NCBI GenBank assembly: GCA_947487205.1
Contig: CANKVU010000012.1
Coordinates: 62,001-126,000 of the forward strand
DNA from: an uncultured Paracoccaceae bacterium
GTDB taxonomy: Bacteria > Pseudomonadota > Alphaproteobacteria > Rhodobacterales > Rhodobacteraceae
Direction: 5' to 3'
Length of the DNA stretch: 64,000 bases
The notes beneath the pieces were generated by a model that saw only the letters and a program-made list of their open reading frames with translations, was not told where the DNA came from and searched no databases. Below are positions 52,797 to 63,153 of this stretch, in pieces; positions within the stretch are counted from its first letter, which is position 1, and every line of letters starts with the position of its first letter. A program made the position numbers and the translations under genes.

Positions 52797-54518
52797 TCAT
52801 TGCCAGGACTGGACGAGCTCGTCGTAGGGAATCGTCTCCGGCTCCTCTTCCTCGTCTTCGAGCGCGGGCTTCGGCGCGCCCGGCTGGTCGAGCCAGTATT
52901 GCGGATCCTGCTCCTCGTTCAGGACAGGGCCCAGATCGCCCTGGATGCCCGCCCGTTCGAGCCGGCTGAGCACGTCCTCCATGTCCGCGCAGAGCTTGTC
53001 GAGCGCCTCCTTCGACGTCTTCGCCCCGGACATCGCGTCGCCGATATTCTGCCACCAGAGCTGCGCGAGCTTGGGGTAATCGGGCACGTTCGTCCCCGTC
53101 GGCGACCATTGGGTGCGCGCGGGCGAACGGTAGAACTCCACCAGGCCGCCGAGCTTGGGCGCCCGCTCGGTGAAGTGCTCGGAGTTGATGGTCGAGTCGC
53201 GGATAAAGGTCAGACCGACATCCGATTTCTTCACGTCCACGGTCTTGGACGTGACGAACTGGGCATAGAGCCAGGCGGCCTTGGCCCGGTCGGTGGGCGT
53301 CGATTCCATGAGCGTCCAGGAGCCCACGTCCTGATAGCCGACCTTCATCCCCTCTTCCCAGTAGACGCCGTGGGGGCTGGGGGCGAGGCGCCATTTCGGC
53401 GTGCCGTCCTCGTTCATCACCGCGTCGGAATCGACCAGCGGCGCGACGAAGGTCGTGTACATGAACATCTGCTGGGCGATGTTGCCCTGCCCCGGAACCG
53501 GTCCGGCCTCGGAGAAGGTCATGCCCGCGGCCTGTGGCGGCGAGTATTCCTGCAGCCACTTGATGGCCTTGTCGACGGCGTACACGGCAGCGGGCGAGTT
53601 CGTCGCGCCACCCCGGTCGACGCAGGCGCCGACGGGCTGGGACTGCTCGTTCACGCGGATGCCCCATTCGTCGACGGGCAGGCCGTTCGGCTCGCCGGTG
53701 TCGCCCATCCCGGCCATGGACATCCAGGCGTCGGTGTAGCGCCAGCCGAGCGAGGGGTCCTTCTTGCCGTAATCCATGTTGCCCCAGACCGAGGACGGCT
53801 CGCCCTCGATATAGCTCATGTCCCGGCCGGTGAAGAACTCGGCGATGTCCTCGTAGGCGGACCAGTTGACCGGAACGCCGAGCTCGTAGCCGTACTCTTC
53901 CTGGAAATCGGTCTGGGTCTTCTCGTCGTTGAACCAGTCGTAGCGGAACCAGTAGAGGTTCGCGAATTGCTGGTCGGGCAGCTGGTAGAGATTGCCGTCC
54001 GGTCCGGTAGTGAATTCCGTCCCGATGAAATCGTCCAGATCGAGCGTCGGCGAGGTCACGTCGGAGGCTTCGCCCTCCATCCACTCGGTCAGGTTGCGCA
54101 CCTGGCCATAGCGCCAATGCGTCCCGATCAGGTCACTGTCGTTCACATAGGCGTCGTAGATGTTCTCGTTCGACTGCATCTGCACCTGCAGCCGTTCGAC
54201 CACGTCGCCCTCGCCGATCAGGTCGTGGGTGACGTTGATCCCGGTGATCGCGGTGAAGGCCGGGGCCAGGACCTGGCTCTCGTATTCGTGGGTGGTGATC
54301 GTCTCGGACACCACGTTGATGTCCATGCCCTGGAACGGTTCCGCGGCATCGACGAACCACTGCATCTCCTCTTCCTGCTCTTCGCGCGAGAGCGTCGAGA
54401 CGTCGCCGATCTCGGTGTCGAGGAATTCGCGCGCCTCCTCCATGCCGGCGAGCGCCGGCGTGGAGAGGATGCCCATCGCCACCGCGAGCGCGGTGGTGGA
54501 TCTGAGCGTCTTGGTCAT
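52797..54518 (-). CDS. glpV: glycerol ABC transporter substrate-binding protein (GlpV-like)
   Basis: 573 residues, family 1 extracellular binding protein, long form. Signal peptide MTKTLRSTTALAVAMGILS (partial) ending ALA, cut before GMEEAREFL. The gene order ATPase, ATPase, permease, permease, DUF2160, binding protein matches the glycerol importer glpSTPQ(U)V described in Rhizobium leguminosarum. The C-terminus has an acidic patch (EDEEEEPE). It is the last gene of the operon; no glpD, glpK or glpR is in the window. Confidence 0.85.
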   Translation of the reverse strand: MTKTLRSTTALAVAMGILSTPALAGMEEAREFLDTEIGDVSTLSREEQEEEMQWFVDAAEPFQGMDINVVSETITTHEYESQVLAPAFTAITGINVTHDLIGEGDVVERLQVQMQSNENIYDAYVNDSDLIGTHWRYGQVRNLTEWMEGEASDVTSPTLDLDDFIGTEFTTGPDGNLYQLPDQQFANLYWFRYDWFNDEKTQTDFQEEYGYELGVPVNWSAYEDIAEFFTGRDMSYIEGEPSSVWGNMDYGKKDPSLGWRYTDAWMSMAGMGDTGEPNGLPVDEWGIRVNEQSQPVGACVDRGGATNSPAAVYAVDKAIKWLQEYSPPQAAGMTFSEAGPVPGQGNIAQQMFMYTTFVAPLVDSDAVMNEDGTPKWRLAPSPHGVYWEEGMKVGYQDVGSWTLMESTPTDRAKAAWLYAQFVTSKTVDVKKSDVGLTFIRDSTINSEHFTERAPKLGGLVEFYRSPARTQWSPTGTNVPDYPKLAQLWWQNIGDAMSGAKTSKEALDKLCADMEDVLSRLERAGIQGDLGPVLNEEQDPQYWLDQPGAPKPALEDEEEEPETIPYDELVQSWQ

Positions 54519-54553
54519 GATCGTCCTCCCTTGGTCGTTTTTCATCTTGGTCC

Positions 54554-54826
54554 TCAGACGGTGCGGAAGATCCCGGCCGCCAGGACGAGGGAAAGCGCAA
54601 GCGCCCCCCATTGCGTGCCGAGCCCGGCCCAGAGCCAGGCCAGGTTCACGAAGCCGGCGACGAGCAGCGAAATGAAGAGCCTGTCGCCGCGCGTCGTCTC
54701 GATCCCCAGGATGCCGCGCCTGGGCGTCTCGGGGTACCGGATCGCGAGGTACGACATGACCGCCAGGATCGCGGCGATCACCATGAAGAAGGCCGCGGTG
54801 GGCCAGGTCCATGCCATCCATGCCAT
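54554..54826 (-). CDS. DUF2160 small membrane protein of the glycerol importer
   Basis: 90 residues with three hydrophobic segments (about 8-27, 50-68 and 72-89) and RYPETPRRGILGIETTRGDRLFISLL (partial), the DUF2160 core. It occupies the position of glpU between the permease and binding-protein genes. It is too small to be a permease and may be an accessory subunit; its role is not known to me. Confidence 0.82.
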   Translation of the reverse strand: MAWMAWTWPTAAFFMVIAAILAVMSYLAIRYPETPRRGILGIETTRGDRLFISLLVAGFVNLAWLWAGLGTQWGALALSLVLAAGIFRTV

Positions 54827-54908
54827 CAGGTCGCCCTCCTTGCGTCGGTGCGGTGGACCGCCGCCCGCGCACGCGCCGCAGCGGGCCGGGGGGGCTGCGC
54901 GTGCGCCA

Positions 54909-55798
<890 letters not shown>

Positions 55799-55802
<4 letters not shown>

Positions 55803-56671
55803 GCCCCGCCCTCCTCCTTGTCGAGGTTGGTCATCGCGATGTAGAACACGTAGCTGATCACCATGATGACGAGGAAGTACATCAGCGAGAACGCCGCCGC
55901 CGGGCCGAGGTCGAACTGTCCCAGCGCCATCTTGACCAGGTCGATGGACAGGAACGTGGTGGCGTTGCCGGGTCCCCCGCCGGTCAGCACGAAGGGTTCG
56001 GTGTAGATCTTGAAGCTGTCCATGAAGCGCAGCAGGATGGCGATGGTCAGCACCCCGCGCATTTTCGGCAGCTCGATGTAGCGAAAGACGGCCAGCCGCG
56101 TGGCCTGGTCGATCTTCGCCGCCTGGTAATAGGCGTCGGGGATCGAGCGCAGACCGGCATAGGCCAGCAGCGCCACAAGCGAGGTCCAGTGCCAGACGTC
56201 CATCGCGATGACGGTGATCCACGCGGCATAGAAGCCCTGGGTGTAGTTGTAGTCGATCCCGAGGCTGTCGAGCGTGTGCCCGAGCAGCCCGATATCGACC
56301 CGCCCGAAGATCTGCCAGATCGTACCGACGACGTTCCAAGGGATCAGGAGCGGCAGCGCCATCAGCACCAGGCAGATCGAGGCCCACACCCCCTTCTTGG
56401 GCATGTGCAGGGCGACGAAGATGCCCAGGGGCACCTCGATGGCCAGGATGATGCCGGAGAAGACGAGTTGCCGCCCGAGCGCGTTCCACATCCGTTCGGA
56501 GCGCAGCATCTCGTCGAACCATTCGAGGCCGGCCCAGAAGAAGACGTTGTTTCCGAACGTGTCCTGAACCGAGTAGTTGACGACCGTCATCAGCGGCACG
56601 ACGGCCGAGAAGGCGACCAGGATCAGGACCGGGAGGATCAGGAACCAGGCCTTTTCGTTGCGCGTCTTCAT
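55799..56671 (-). CDS. glpP: glycerol ABC transporter permease (GlpP-like)
   Basis: 290 residues, MalF-like permease. It starts MKTRNEKAWFLILPVLILVAFS (partial); the EAA loop is SIPDAYYQAAKIDQATRLAVFRYIELP (in part), and GGGPGNATTFLSID is the usual segment after it. The ATG at 56671 overlaps the glpT stop; a frame 12 codons longer would begin inside glpT and is not favoured. Confidence 0.88.
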
Positions 56672-57753
56672 GCGGCCTGCCTCTCCGTGTCGGGCGCCAC
56701 CCGCCACTCGTCCTCGTAGACGTTGACGCCGCCCTCGACGAACTGGATGTGGGTGCCGCCATCGGGGACCGAGCGTTCCTCGGGCACCAGTGCCGAAACC
56801 TCCTGCCCGTCGAGGTCGAGGCGCACGATCCGGTGGCGGCCCACATCCTCGACCCGGGTCACGCGGGCGGGAAGGCCGTGATCGCCGAGGCGGATATATT
56901 CGGGCCGGACGCCGATCCGGATGCGGCCGCCGGCGGTGCGGTAGCCCTGGCCCAGATCGAACCGGGTCCCCGCGATCACCGCCTTCCGCCCCTCGATCGT
57001 CGCGTCGAACAGGTTCATGCCCGGCGAGCCGATGAAATACCCGACGAAGGTGTGCTCGGGGCGTTCGAACAATTCCTCCGGCGTGCCGATCTGGACCACG
57101 ACGCCGTCGTTCATCACCACCACGCGGTCGGCGAAGGTCAGCGCCTCGGTCTGGTCGTGGGTGACGTAGATCATCGTATGTCCGAAATCACGGTGCAGGG
57201 TCTTGAGCTGGGTGCGCAATTCCCACTTCATCCGCGGGTCGATCACCGTCAGCGGCTCGTCGAAGAGGAGCGCGTTCACGTCGTCGCGCACCATGCCGCG
57301 GCCGAGCGAGATCTTCTGCTTGGCATCCGCCGTCAGGCCGCTGGCGCGGCGGTCCAGCGTCGCCTCCATCCCGATCATGCGCCCGACCCGACCGACGCGG
57401 TCGGCGATCTCGGAGGCGGGAAGGCCGCGGTTCTTCAGCGGGAAGGCGAGGTTCTCGCGCACCGTCATGGTGTCGTAGACGACCGGAAACTGGAATACCT
57501 GCGCGATGTTGCGGTCCGCGGTGGCCTTGGGCGTCACATCCTCGCCGTCGAAGAGCACGCGCCCGTGGCTCGGCACCAGAAGGCCCGAGATGATGTTCAG
57601 AAGCGTGGACTTGCCGCATCCCGACGGCCCCAGAAGGGCATAGGCCTCCCCGTCGCGCCAGACGTGGTTCATCTCTTGCAGCGCGAAATCGTCCGGTGAT
57701 TTCGGATCGGACAGATAGCTGTGGGCGAGCTTCTCGAGCGTGATCTCAGCCAT
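56668..57753 (-). CDS. glpT: glycerol ABC transporter ATP-binding protein (GlpT-like), degenerate signature
   Basis: 361 residues, MalK/UgpC-type ATPase. Walker A GPSGCGKS at 42-49, Walker B ALLFDEP at 161-167 and the H-loop histidine (VTHD, H199) are intact. The ABC signature, normally LSGGQ, is LTADAKQ at 140-146. The C-terminal regulatory OB domain is present (RIGVRPEYIRLGD). It pairs with GlpS. It overlaps glpS by one base and glpP by four. Confidence 0.88.
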   Translation of the reverse strand: MAEITLEKLAHSYLSDPKSPDDFALQEMNHVWRDGEAYALLGPSGCGKSTLLNIISGLLVPSHGRVLFDGEDVTPKATADRNIAQVFQFPVVYDTMTVRENLAFPLKNRGLPASEIADRVGRVGRMIGMEATLDRRASGLTADAKQKISLGRGMVRDDVNALLFDEPLTVIDPRMKWELRTQLKTLHRDFGHTMIYVTHDQTEALTFADRVVVMNDGVVVQIGTPEELFERPEHTFVGYFIGSPGMNLFDATIEGRKAVIAGTRFDLGQGYRTAGGRIRIGVRPEYIRLGDHGLPARVTRVEDVGRHRIVRLDLDGQEVSALVPEERSVPDGGTHIQFVEGGVNVYEDEWRVAPDTERQAA

Positions 57754-58844
57754 CAGGCGGCCTCGGAATAGGGGGCGGGCCGGACGAGCGCCCCGTCCGC
57801 GTCAAAGAGATAGACATGGCGCCGTTCCAGATGCACCGCCAGCGGCGCGCCGGTCTCGAGCTCGCGCACGCCGTGGACGAGCCCGACCCACCGGTCGCCG
57901 TCGTGGTCGAGATGCACGAATGTCTCGGACCCGGTGATCTCGGTCACTTTCAGCGTGGTGTCGAAGCGGATGGCCGCCTCGCGCGGCGACAGGGCGAGGT
58001 GAGCGGGGCGGAACCCGGCGGTGTAATGTCCGTCGGCGAGATCCGGATCGAGCCCGAGCTCCTCGGCCGTCATCGTGCGCTGGTCGCCATAGACGAGGTC
58101 GCCGCCGCGCTTCTCGATTTCGAGGAAATTCATCGGCGGTTCGGAGAAGACCCGTGCCGTCGTCGCATCCGCGGGGCGTCGATAGACCTGCGGCGTGGGG
58201 CCGAACTGCGTCACCCGTCCCTGCCACAAGGTGGCGCTGTGCCCGCCGAGAAGCAGCGCCTCTTCGGGCTCGGTGGTGGCATAGACGAAGATCGACCCCG
58301 ATTCCTCGAAGATGCGGGGGATCTCGGCCCGCAATTCCTCGCGCAGCTTGTAATCGAGATTGGCCAGCGGCTCGTCGAGGAGGACGAGCCCCGCCCCCTT
58401 CACAAGGGCGCGGGCCAGGGCGCAGCGCTGCTGCTGGCCGCCCGACAATTCCAGGGGCCGCCGGTCCAGCATGGGGGCGAGCTTCATCAGATCGGCGGTC
58501 CGGCGCACCCGTTCGTCGATCTCGTCCCGCACGACGCCCTTGAGGCGCAGCGGCGAGGCGATGTTGTCGTAGACGCTGAGCGTGGGATAATTGATGAACT
58601 GCTGGTAGACCATCGCCACGTCTCGGTCCTGGACGCGACGGCCGGTCACGTCCGCGTCGTTCCAGAGAACGCGGCCCTCGGTCGGCTGGTCCAGCCCCGC
58701 CATCAGGCGCATCAGCGTCGTCTTGCCCGCCAGAGTGGGCCCGAGGAGGACGTTCATGCTCCCCTTCTGCAGGGTGAGGTCGGTGGGATGGATATGGGTG
58801 GCCTCGCCGACCACCTTGGACACGCCGTCGAGCGTCAATGTCAC
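57753..58844 (-). CDS. glpS: glycerol ABC transporter ATP-binding protein (GlpS-like), altered Walker A and H-loop
   Basis: 363 residues from a GTG at 58844, chosen because GGGAGGA stands eight bases upstream; an ATG 33 bases earlier lacks one. Signature LSGGQQQR (133-140) and Walker B LVLLDEP (153-159) are canonical. Walker A is GPTLAGKT (35-42), with Ala for the usual small Gly-x-Gly pattern, and the H-loop His is replaced by Thr (VYATTEP, T191). It is the first gene of the operon. An 11-bp palindrome GCCAAGTTGGC at 58937-58947 in the upstream gap could be an operator. Confidence 0.87.
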   Translation of the reverse strand: MTLTLDGVSKVVGEATHIHPTDLTLQKGSMNVLLGPTLAGKTTLMRLMAGLDQPTEGRVLWNDADVTGRRVQDRDVAMVYQQFINYPTLSVYDNIASPLRLKGVVRDEIDERVRRTADLMKLAPMLDRRPLELSGGQQQRCALARALVKGAGLVLLDEPLANLDYKLREELRAEIPRIFEESGSIFVYATTEPEEALLLGGHSATLWQGRVTQFGPTPQVYRRPADATTARVFSEPPMNFLEIEKRGGDLVYGDQRTMTAEELGLDPDLADGHYTAGFRPAHLALSPREAAIRFDTTLKVTEITGSETFVHLDHDGDRWVGLVHGVRELETGAPLAVHLERRHVYLFDADGALVRPAPYSEAA

Positions 58845-58996
58845 GTCCTGATTCCTCCCTTCGCCGTGATCCCGCATCGCCGCGCAGGTATGTCCGGCGT
58901 CGCCATCAAACCCCCGTCACCCCGTGGATGTCCAGTGCCAAGTTGGCGCGAGATATGGTGGAACCGGGCGTTCCGTCGCGACAACCGCGCACCGTC

Positions 58997-59272
58997 TCAC
59001 TCCGCGCGGCGGCGCGCCCGCGCCCCGCCGCGGCGCCCGGCGGCAGGCGGATCGGCCGTCGCCTCTCGCAGGATCGCCATCATCGGGTGGTCGGCCGGCC
59101 GGCCCTCGTGCAGGGACAGAAGCTCGGCCGCCGCCCGGCGCGGGGTCGTGCCATCGGGCAGCGACAACGCCCAGTCGAGCAGGATCGTGCGGCATTCGGA
59201 CGGCGCGATCCCGTCGATCCGGAACGCCTCGGCGACCAGTCCCTTGGGATCGGCGGGATGGCGGGATTTCAT
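58997..59272 (-). CDS. small hypothetical protein coupled to glnE
   Basis: 91 residues, not recognised. It is helical and soluble in its first 65 residues (GLVAEAFRIDG, ECRTILLDWALSL, RRAAAELLSLHE, MMAILREAT) and ends in a basic tail (GRRGGARARRRAE). The ATG overlaps the glnE stop by ATGA, so it is translated from the glnE message. A role near nitrogen control is only a guess from position. Confidence 0.65.
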   Translation of the reverse strand: MKSRHPADPKGLVAEAFRIDGIAPSECRTILLDWALSLPDGTTPRRAAAELLSLHEGRPADHPMMAILREATADPPAAGRRGGARARRRAE

Positions 59273-62028
59273 GGCAGAGCCTCGTCGATGATCCGTCCGG
59301 CCGTTTCGGCCCACTCGTCGATCCGTTCGGAAAGCTCGGCGAGGCTGGTACAGCCGGTTTCCCGCAGGACCATGGCCTCGCCCGATTGACCGAGCTCCTC
59401 GGGGGCGAAACGATCCTCGACCAGGAGGCGCTTGGCGTCCTGGAACCGGGACAGCTGCGCGTGGATCCCGTCCAGGGTCTCGGCTGCTTTCGGAGCGATC
59501 AGGCCGGCGCGGGCCGCGGCGGCGATCTGGTCGCCCGGCGCGCGTACCGCGTCGGCCTGGGCGACGAGACCGAGCGTCGCGGCCAGCAATTCGATCTCCG
59601 TCAGCCGGCCCCGCCCCGCCTTCACGTCCCAGTCGCCGCCCGGCTTGGCCTCGGCCAGCCGCGCGCGCATCCGTCCTGCATCGGCGAATGTCCGTGCCGC
59701 GTCGCACGGCTGCGCGATCACGGCCGCGCGTACGGCGGCCACGTCCTCGCGCAGGGGCGGGGCGCCGGCAATCGGGCGCGCCCGGGTCAGCGCTTGGTGT
59801 TCCCACGTCCACGCCTCCTCCCGCTGGTAGCGATCGAAGGCCGACAGCGCCGTGGCGACCGGCCCCTGCTTGCCCGAGGGGCGAAGCCGCATGTCCACGT
59901 CATAGAGCCGCCCCTGCGCCATCGGCGCGGTCAGGGCGGTGATCAACGCCTGGGTCAGGCGCGCGTAATAGGTTCGGGCCGAGAGCGGACGGCGCCCCTC
60001 GGACGCCTCGACCCCGTCCGCGTCGTAGATCACAATCAGGTCGAGATCGGACCGCGCGGTCAGGTGCCCCGCGCCGAGCGACCCCATCGCCAGGACCATC
60101 GCGCCGCGCCCCGGGGGCATTCCGTGCTTGCCCGAGAATTCGGCGACGACCACGGGCCACAGCGCCTCCACCACGACCGTGGCGAGGTCGGCGTATTGGC
60201 GTCCCGCCACCGCCCCGTCGACGAGCCCGCGCAGGTGGTGCACCCCGATCCGGAAATGCCAATCCCGCGTCCAGGCCCGCACACGGTCCAGCCGGCGCTC
60301 GTAATCGTCCTCCGCCTCCAGGGCGCGGATCAGATCGGCCAGCAGTTCCTCGGGTCCGGGCCATTCGGCAAAGAACTGGCCGCCCAGCACCGCGTCGAGG
60401 ACGGCGGCGTTCTGGCTGAGATAGGCGGCGAGCTCAGGCGTGGTGCCGGCGATGTCCGCAATCAGATCCAGAAGCCCGGGATTGGCCTCGAACAGGGAGA
60501 AGAGCTGCACCCCCGCCGGGAGCCCCTTCAGGAAGCCGTCGAAATGGGCCAGGGCACGGTCGGGCTTCGGGCTGGCGAGCAGCTTGCCCAGCAGCTCGGG
60601 CTTGATCCGGTCGAAGATGTCGAGCGCGCGCTCCGAGCGCAGCGCGGGAACCCCGCGCCACTTCTGAACGATCTCGGCCTGGGCCTCGGACAGGTCCGGC
60701 CCCTCGGCCCGGCGCCGCGGTGCGGGGGCGAAGAACGTCTCCGTCAGCTCCGACACCCGTTCCAGCCGCTCGGTCAGTTCGGCCTCCCACTCGGGCAGGT
60801 CGCGGTCGAGGAAGGCGGCGATGCGCGCAAGGCCCTCGCGGTCCTCGGGCAGGGTGTGGGTCTGCAGGTCGGCGACCATCTGCAGCCGGTGTTCCACCTG
60901 CCGATGCGCCCGGTAATCGCGGCTCAGCTGCCGGGCGGTGGGGTCGTCGATCCAGCCGGCGGCTGCCAGGCGGGACAGGCCGTCGACCGTGCCGCGCACC
61001 CGCAAGCTCTCGTCGCGGCCGCCGGCGATGATCTGGCGCGTCTGGGTGAAGAACTCGATCTCCCTGATGCCGCCGCGGCCGAGCTTCACGTCGTGGCCTG
61101 CCAGCGCGATCGCCCCACCCAGGCCACGATGATCGCGGATCCGCTGACGGATGGCATGGGCATCCTCGATGGCGGCGAAGTCGAGATGACGACGCCACAC
61201 GAACGGGCGCAGCCGGTCGAGATAGGCGGTGCCGGCCTCGATGTCGCCGGCGCAGGGCCGCGCCTTGATATGGGCGGCCCGTTCCCAGGTGCGGCCAAGC
61301 GATTCGTAGTACCGCTCGGCGGCCTCCATGCCGACGCAGACAGGCGTCACCGAGGGGTCCGGTCGCAACCGCAGGTCGGTGCGGAACACGTACCCCTCGC
61401 CCGTCGTCTCGCTCAGAAGCGCGGCGGCGCGGCGGGTGGCCTTCACCAGCGCGGCCCGCGCCTCCATCGCCCGGTCGCCGAACGCCTCTTCGTCGAAGAG
61501 GCAGACCAGGTCGATGTCGGACGAGAAGTTCAACTCGAAGGCGCCCATCTTGCCCATGGCCATGACCACCAGCCCGCCCATCTGCGCCTCGGTCCGGGGC
61601 AGCCGGCCCCGCCGGATTTCGACCTCGACCTCCCGCTCCCAGGCGAGCGCCACCGCCAGGTCGGCCAGCCGGGTCAGCGCGCCCGTCACCTCCTCCAACG
61701 ACCAGACACCGCCGCAATCGCACAGCGCGGCCAACAGCGCGACGCGCCGCTTCGCGCGGCGCAGCCCGCTTCCCAACTCGCGGGGCTCGGTGCCGTTGAC
61801 GGCTGCCAGCACCGCCTGAAGGCTGTCCTCCGGCGGCAGGGCGAGCGCCTCCCGCAGCCACGCGGTCTCGGTCTCGATCAGTAGCTTGAGGTAATGGCTG
61901 CACCCCGCCATCCCACCCAGCAGCTCCGCGGCCGGACCGCCGAGTCCGTCCAGCGCCGCGCGCGCCTCGGCGGCGCGGTCGGTGTCGAAGGGGCGTGGGG
62001 CGCGGTCGATCCAGTCGGCGAGCGTCAT
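59269..62028 (-). CDS. glnE: bifunctional glutamine synthetase adenylyltransferase / adenylyl-removing enzyme
   Basis: 919 residues, slightly shorter than E. coli GlnE (946). Two nucleotidyltransferase domains are present: the removing domain with SSDIDLVCLFD near residue 170 and the adenylylating domain with RSDLDLIVIYD near residue 660, each followed by a helical GlnD-UR_UTase domain. It adds or removes AMP on glutamine synthetase under control of PII and glutamine. The start has a weak Shine-Dalgarno sequence. A perfect palindrome lies 60-78 bases upstream. Confidence 0.95.
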   Translation of the reverse strand: MTLADWIDRAPRPFDTDRAAEARAALDGLGGPAAELLGGMAGCSHYLKLLIETETAWLREALALPPEDSLQAVLAAVNGTEPRELGSGLRRAKRRVALLAALCDCGGVWSLEEVTGALTRLADLAVALAWEREVEVEIRRGRLPRTEAQMGGLVVMAMGKMGAFELNFSSDIDLVCLFDEEAFGDRAMEARAALVKATRRAAALLSETTGEGYVFRTDLRLRPDPSVTPVCVGMEAAERYYESLGRTWERAAHIKARPCAGDIEAGTAYLDRLRPFVWRRHLDFAAIEDAHAIRQRIRDHRGLGGAIALAGHDVKLGRGGIREIEFFTQTRQIIAGGRDESLRVRGTVDGLSRLAAAGWIDDPTARQLSRDYRAHRQVEHRLQMVADLQTHTLPEDREGLARIAAFLDRDLPEWEAELTERLERVSELTETFFAPAPRRRAEGPDLSEAQAEIVQKWRGVPALRSERALDIFDRIKPELLGKLLASPKPDRALAHFDGFLKGLPAGVQLFSLFEANPGLLDLIADIAGTTPELAAYLSQNAAVLDAVLGGQFFAEWPGPEELLADLIRALEAEDDYERRLDRVRAWTRDWHFRIGVHHLRGLVDGAVAGRQYADLATVVVEALWPVVVAEFSGKHGMPPGRGAMVLAMGSLGAGHLTARSDLDLIVIYDADGVEASEGRRPLSARTYYARLTQALITALTAPMAQGRLYDVDMRLRPSGKQGPVATALSAFDRYQREEAWTWEHQALTRARPIAGAPPLREDVAAVRAAVIAQPCDAARTFADAGRMRARLAEAKPGGDWDVKAGRGRLTEIELLAATLGLVAQADAVRAPGDQIAAAARAGLIAPKAAETLDGIHAQLSRFQDAKRLLVEDRFAPEELGQSGEAMVLRETGCTSLAELSERIDEWAETAGRIIDEALP

Positions 62029-62087
62029 GGCGCCAGTTGGCGCGGAGCCCCCTGCCCCGTCAAGCGACCCTCGGCCATCGAGCGCCG

Positions 62088-62106
62088 ATGTGAATATTAT
62101 TCACAT
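62088..62106. promoter_or_regulatory. perfect 19-bp palindrome (operator candidate)
   Basis: ATGTGAATA-T-TATTCACAT, a 9-bp perfect inverted repeat around one base, AT-rich in a GC-rich setting, between divergent glnE and the DUF2852 gene. It looks like a site for a dimeric MarR, TetR or GntR-type repressor. It is one base too wide for a CRP site. Confidence 0.6.
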
Positions 62107-62179
62107 GTCGCCTTGAACACGGCCGCCGCCCCGCCCAGATCGGTAAAGTAAATATACTTAACATACACCGGAGGACCAC

Positions 62180-62581
62180 ATGACCGCCTTTGCCGACACC
62201 CCCGCCACCCGTCCGAACCCGCTGGTGCGGGCCGAGGCCTGGCTCGACCGCCGCGGCCGCTTCGCCTGGATCGCCGCCATGGTCGCCGGCTTCATCGCCT
62301 TCTGGCCCGTCGGGCTGGCGGTTCTGGGCTACATGCTGTGGCAGAACAAGTTCGCCCCGCGCAGTTCGGACGGCGCGGTGTGGCGCCCGGCCGCCGGGCG
62401 CGGAACCGGCAACGCGGCCTTCGACGCCTACCGCGCCGAGACGCTGCGCCGACTGGAAGACGAGCAGGCCGCCTTCGAGGCGTTCCTGAAACGTCTCCGC
62501 GAAGCGCGGGACAAAGCCGAATTCGACCAGTTCATGGACGAACGCTCGCGCCGTGCCGACGACGCCGACGCGGCCGCCTGA
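62180..62581 (+). CDS. DUF2852 family membrane protein
   Basis: 133 residues. One or two membrane helices (about 28-52, [19 protein letters not shown] and on) are followed by a soluble tail with [19 protein letters not shown] and [11 protein letters not shown], the DUF2852 pattern. The function is unknown to me. CGGAGGACC precedes the ATG, and TATACT at 62153-62158 is a possible -10 box. Control through the palindrome upstream is likely. Confidence 0.82.
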   Translation: MTAFADTPATRPNPLVRAEAWLDRRGRFAWIAAMVAGFIAFWPVGLAVLGYMLWQNKFAPRSSDGAVWRPAAGRGTGNAAFDAYRAETLRRLEDEQAAFEAFLKRLREARDKAEFDQFMDERSRRADDADAAA

Positions 62582-62626
62582 ATTCCCCCCGGTCCGGGCC
62601 TTCAACGGACCGGGGTCAACTCCCAG

Positions 62627-63082
62627 ATGGATGCCATGCACACGGTTCTTGGATTGCCCGACCCGGTCCGCCACGCGGAGTTCTACGCCGACACCACGGT
62701 CAAGCGGGCCCTCGCCTGGGTCGTGGACGTGGTGCTGATCTCGCTGATTTCGGTCGCGCTGACGCCGCTGACACTCTTCACCTCGATCTTCTACTTCCCG
62801 CTCTTCTACCTCTGCGTGGGGGTCGCGTATCGCACGGCGAGCATCGCGCGCCTGTCGGGCACGCCGGGCATGCGCCTCCTGTCGATCGAGCTGCGCGGCG
62901 CAGACGGGTTGCGGCTGGATCCCATGCAGGCGGTGCTCCACACCGCCGGCTACACGGCCTCCGTCGTCGTGTTTCCGCTGCAACTGATGTCCGGCGCGCT
63001 GATGATCGGGACGGCGCGCGGACAGGGCCTGACGGACCTCGTCCTGGGGTCGGCGGCGATCAACCGCGCCGCCCTGGACTAG
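62627..63082 (+). CDS. RDD family membrane protein
   Basis: 151 residues. The RDD hallmark lies in [17 protein letters not shown] (R and D in the first helix), followed by two more hydrophobic segments and [18 protein letters not shown], the usual RDD loop. RDD proteins are small membrane proteins, some implicated in ion exchange. A second ATG three codons on is possible. The next gene, bpt, follows 71 bases later. Confidence 0.85.
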   Translation: MDAMHTVLGLPDPVRHAEFYADTTVKRALAWVVDVVLISLISVALTPLTLFTSIFYFPLFYLCVGVAYRTASIARLSGTPGMRLLSIELRGADGLRLDPMQAVLHTAGYTASVVVFPLQLMSGALMIGTARGQGLTDLVLGSAAINRAALD

Positions 63083-63153
63083 GACCTCGGGATGGCTTGG
63101 CGTCGCCGTTTGGGCGCGCTACGCTCCCCGAGGTCGAGACCGTACGGGGTGTC

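Noticed and set aside
58924-61884. Open frame of about 986 codons on the plus strand across glnE
   Set aside because: Antisense to GlnE with both nucleotidyltransferase domains; no protein features.
62089-62105. CRP-type site TGTGA-N-TCACA
   Set aside because: The spacer is seven bases where CRP sites have six; a longer exact palindrome better suits another dimeric regulator.
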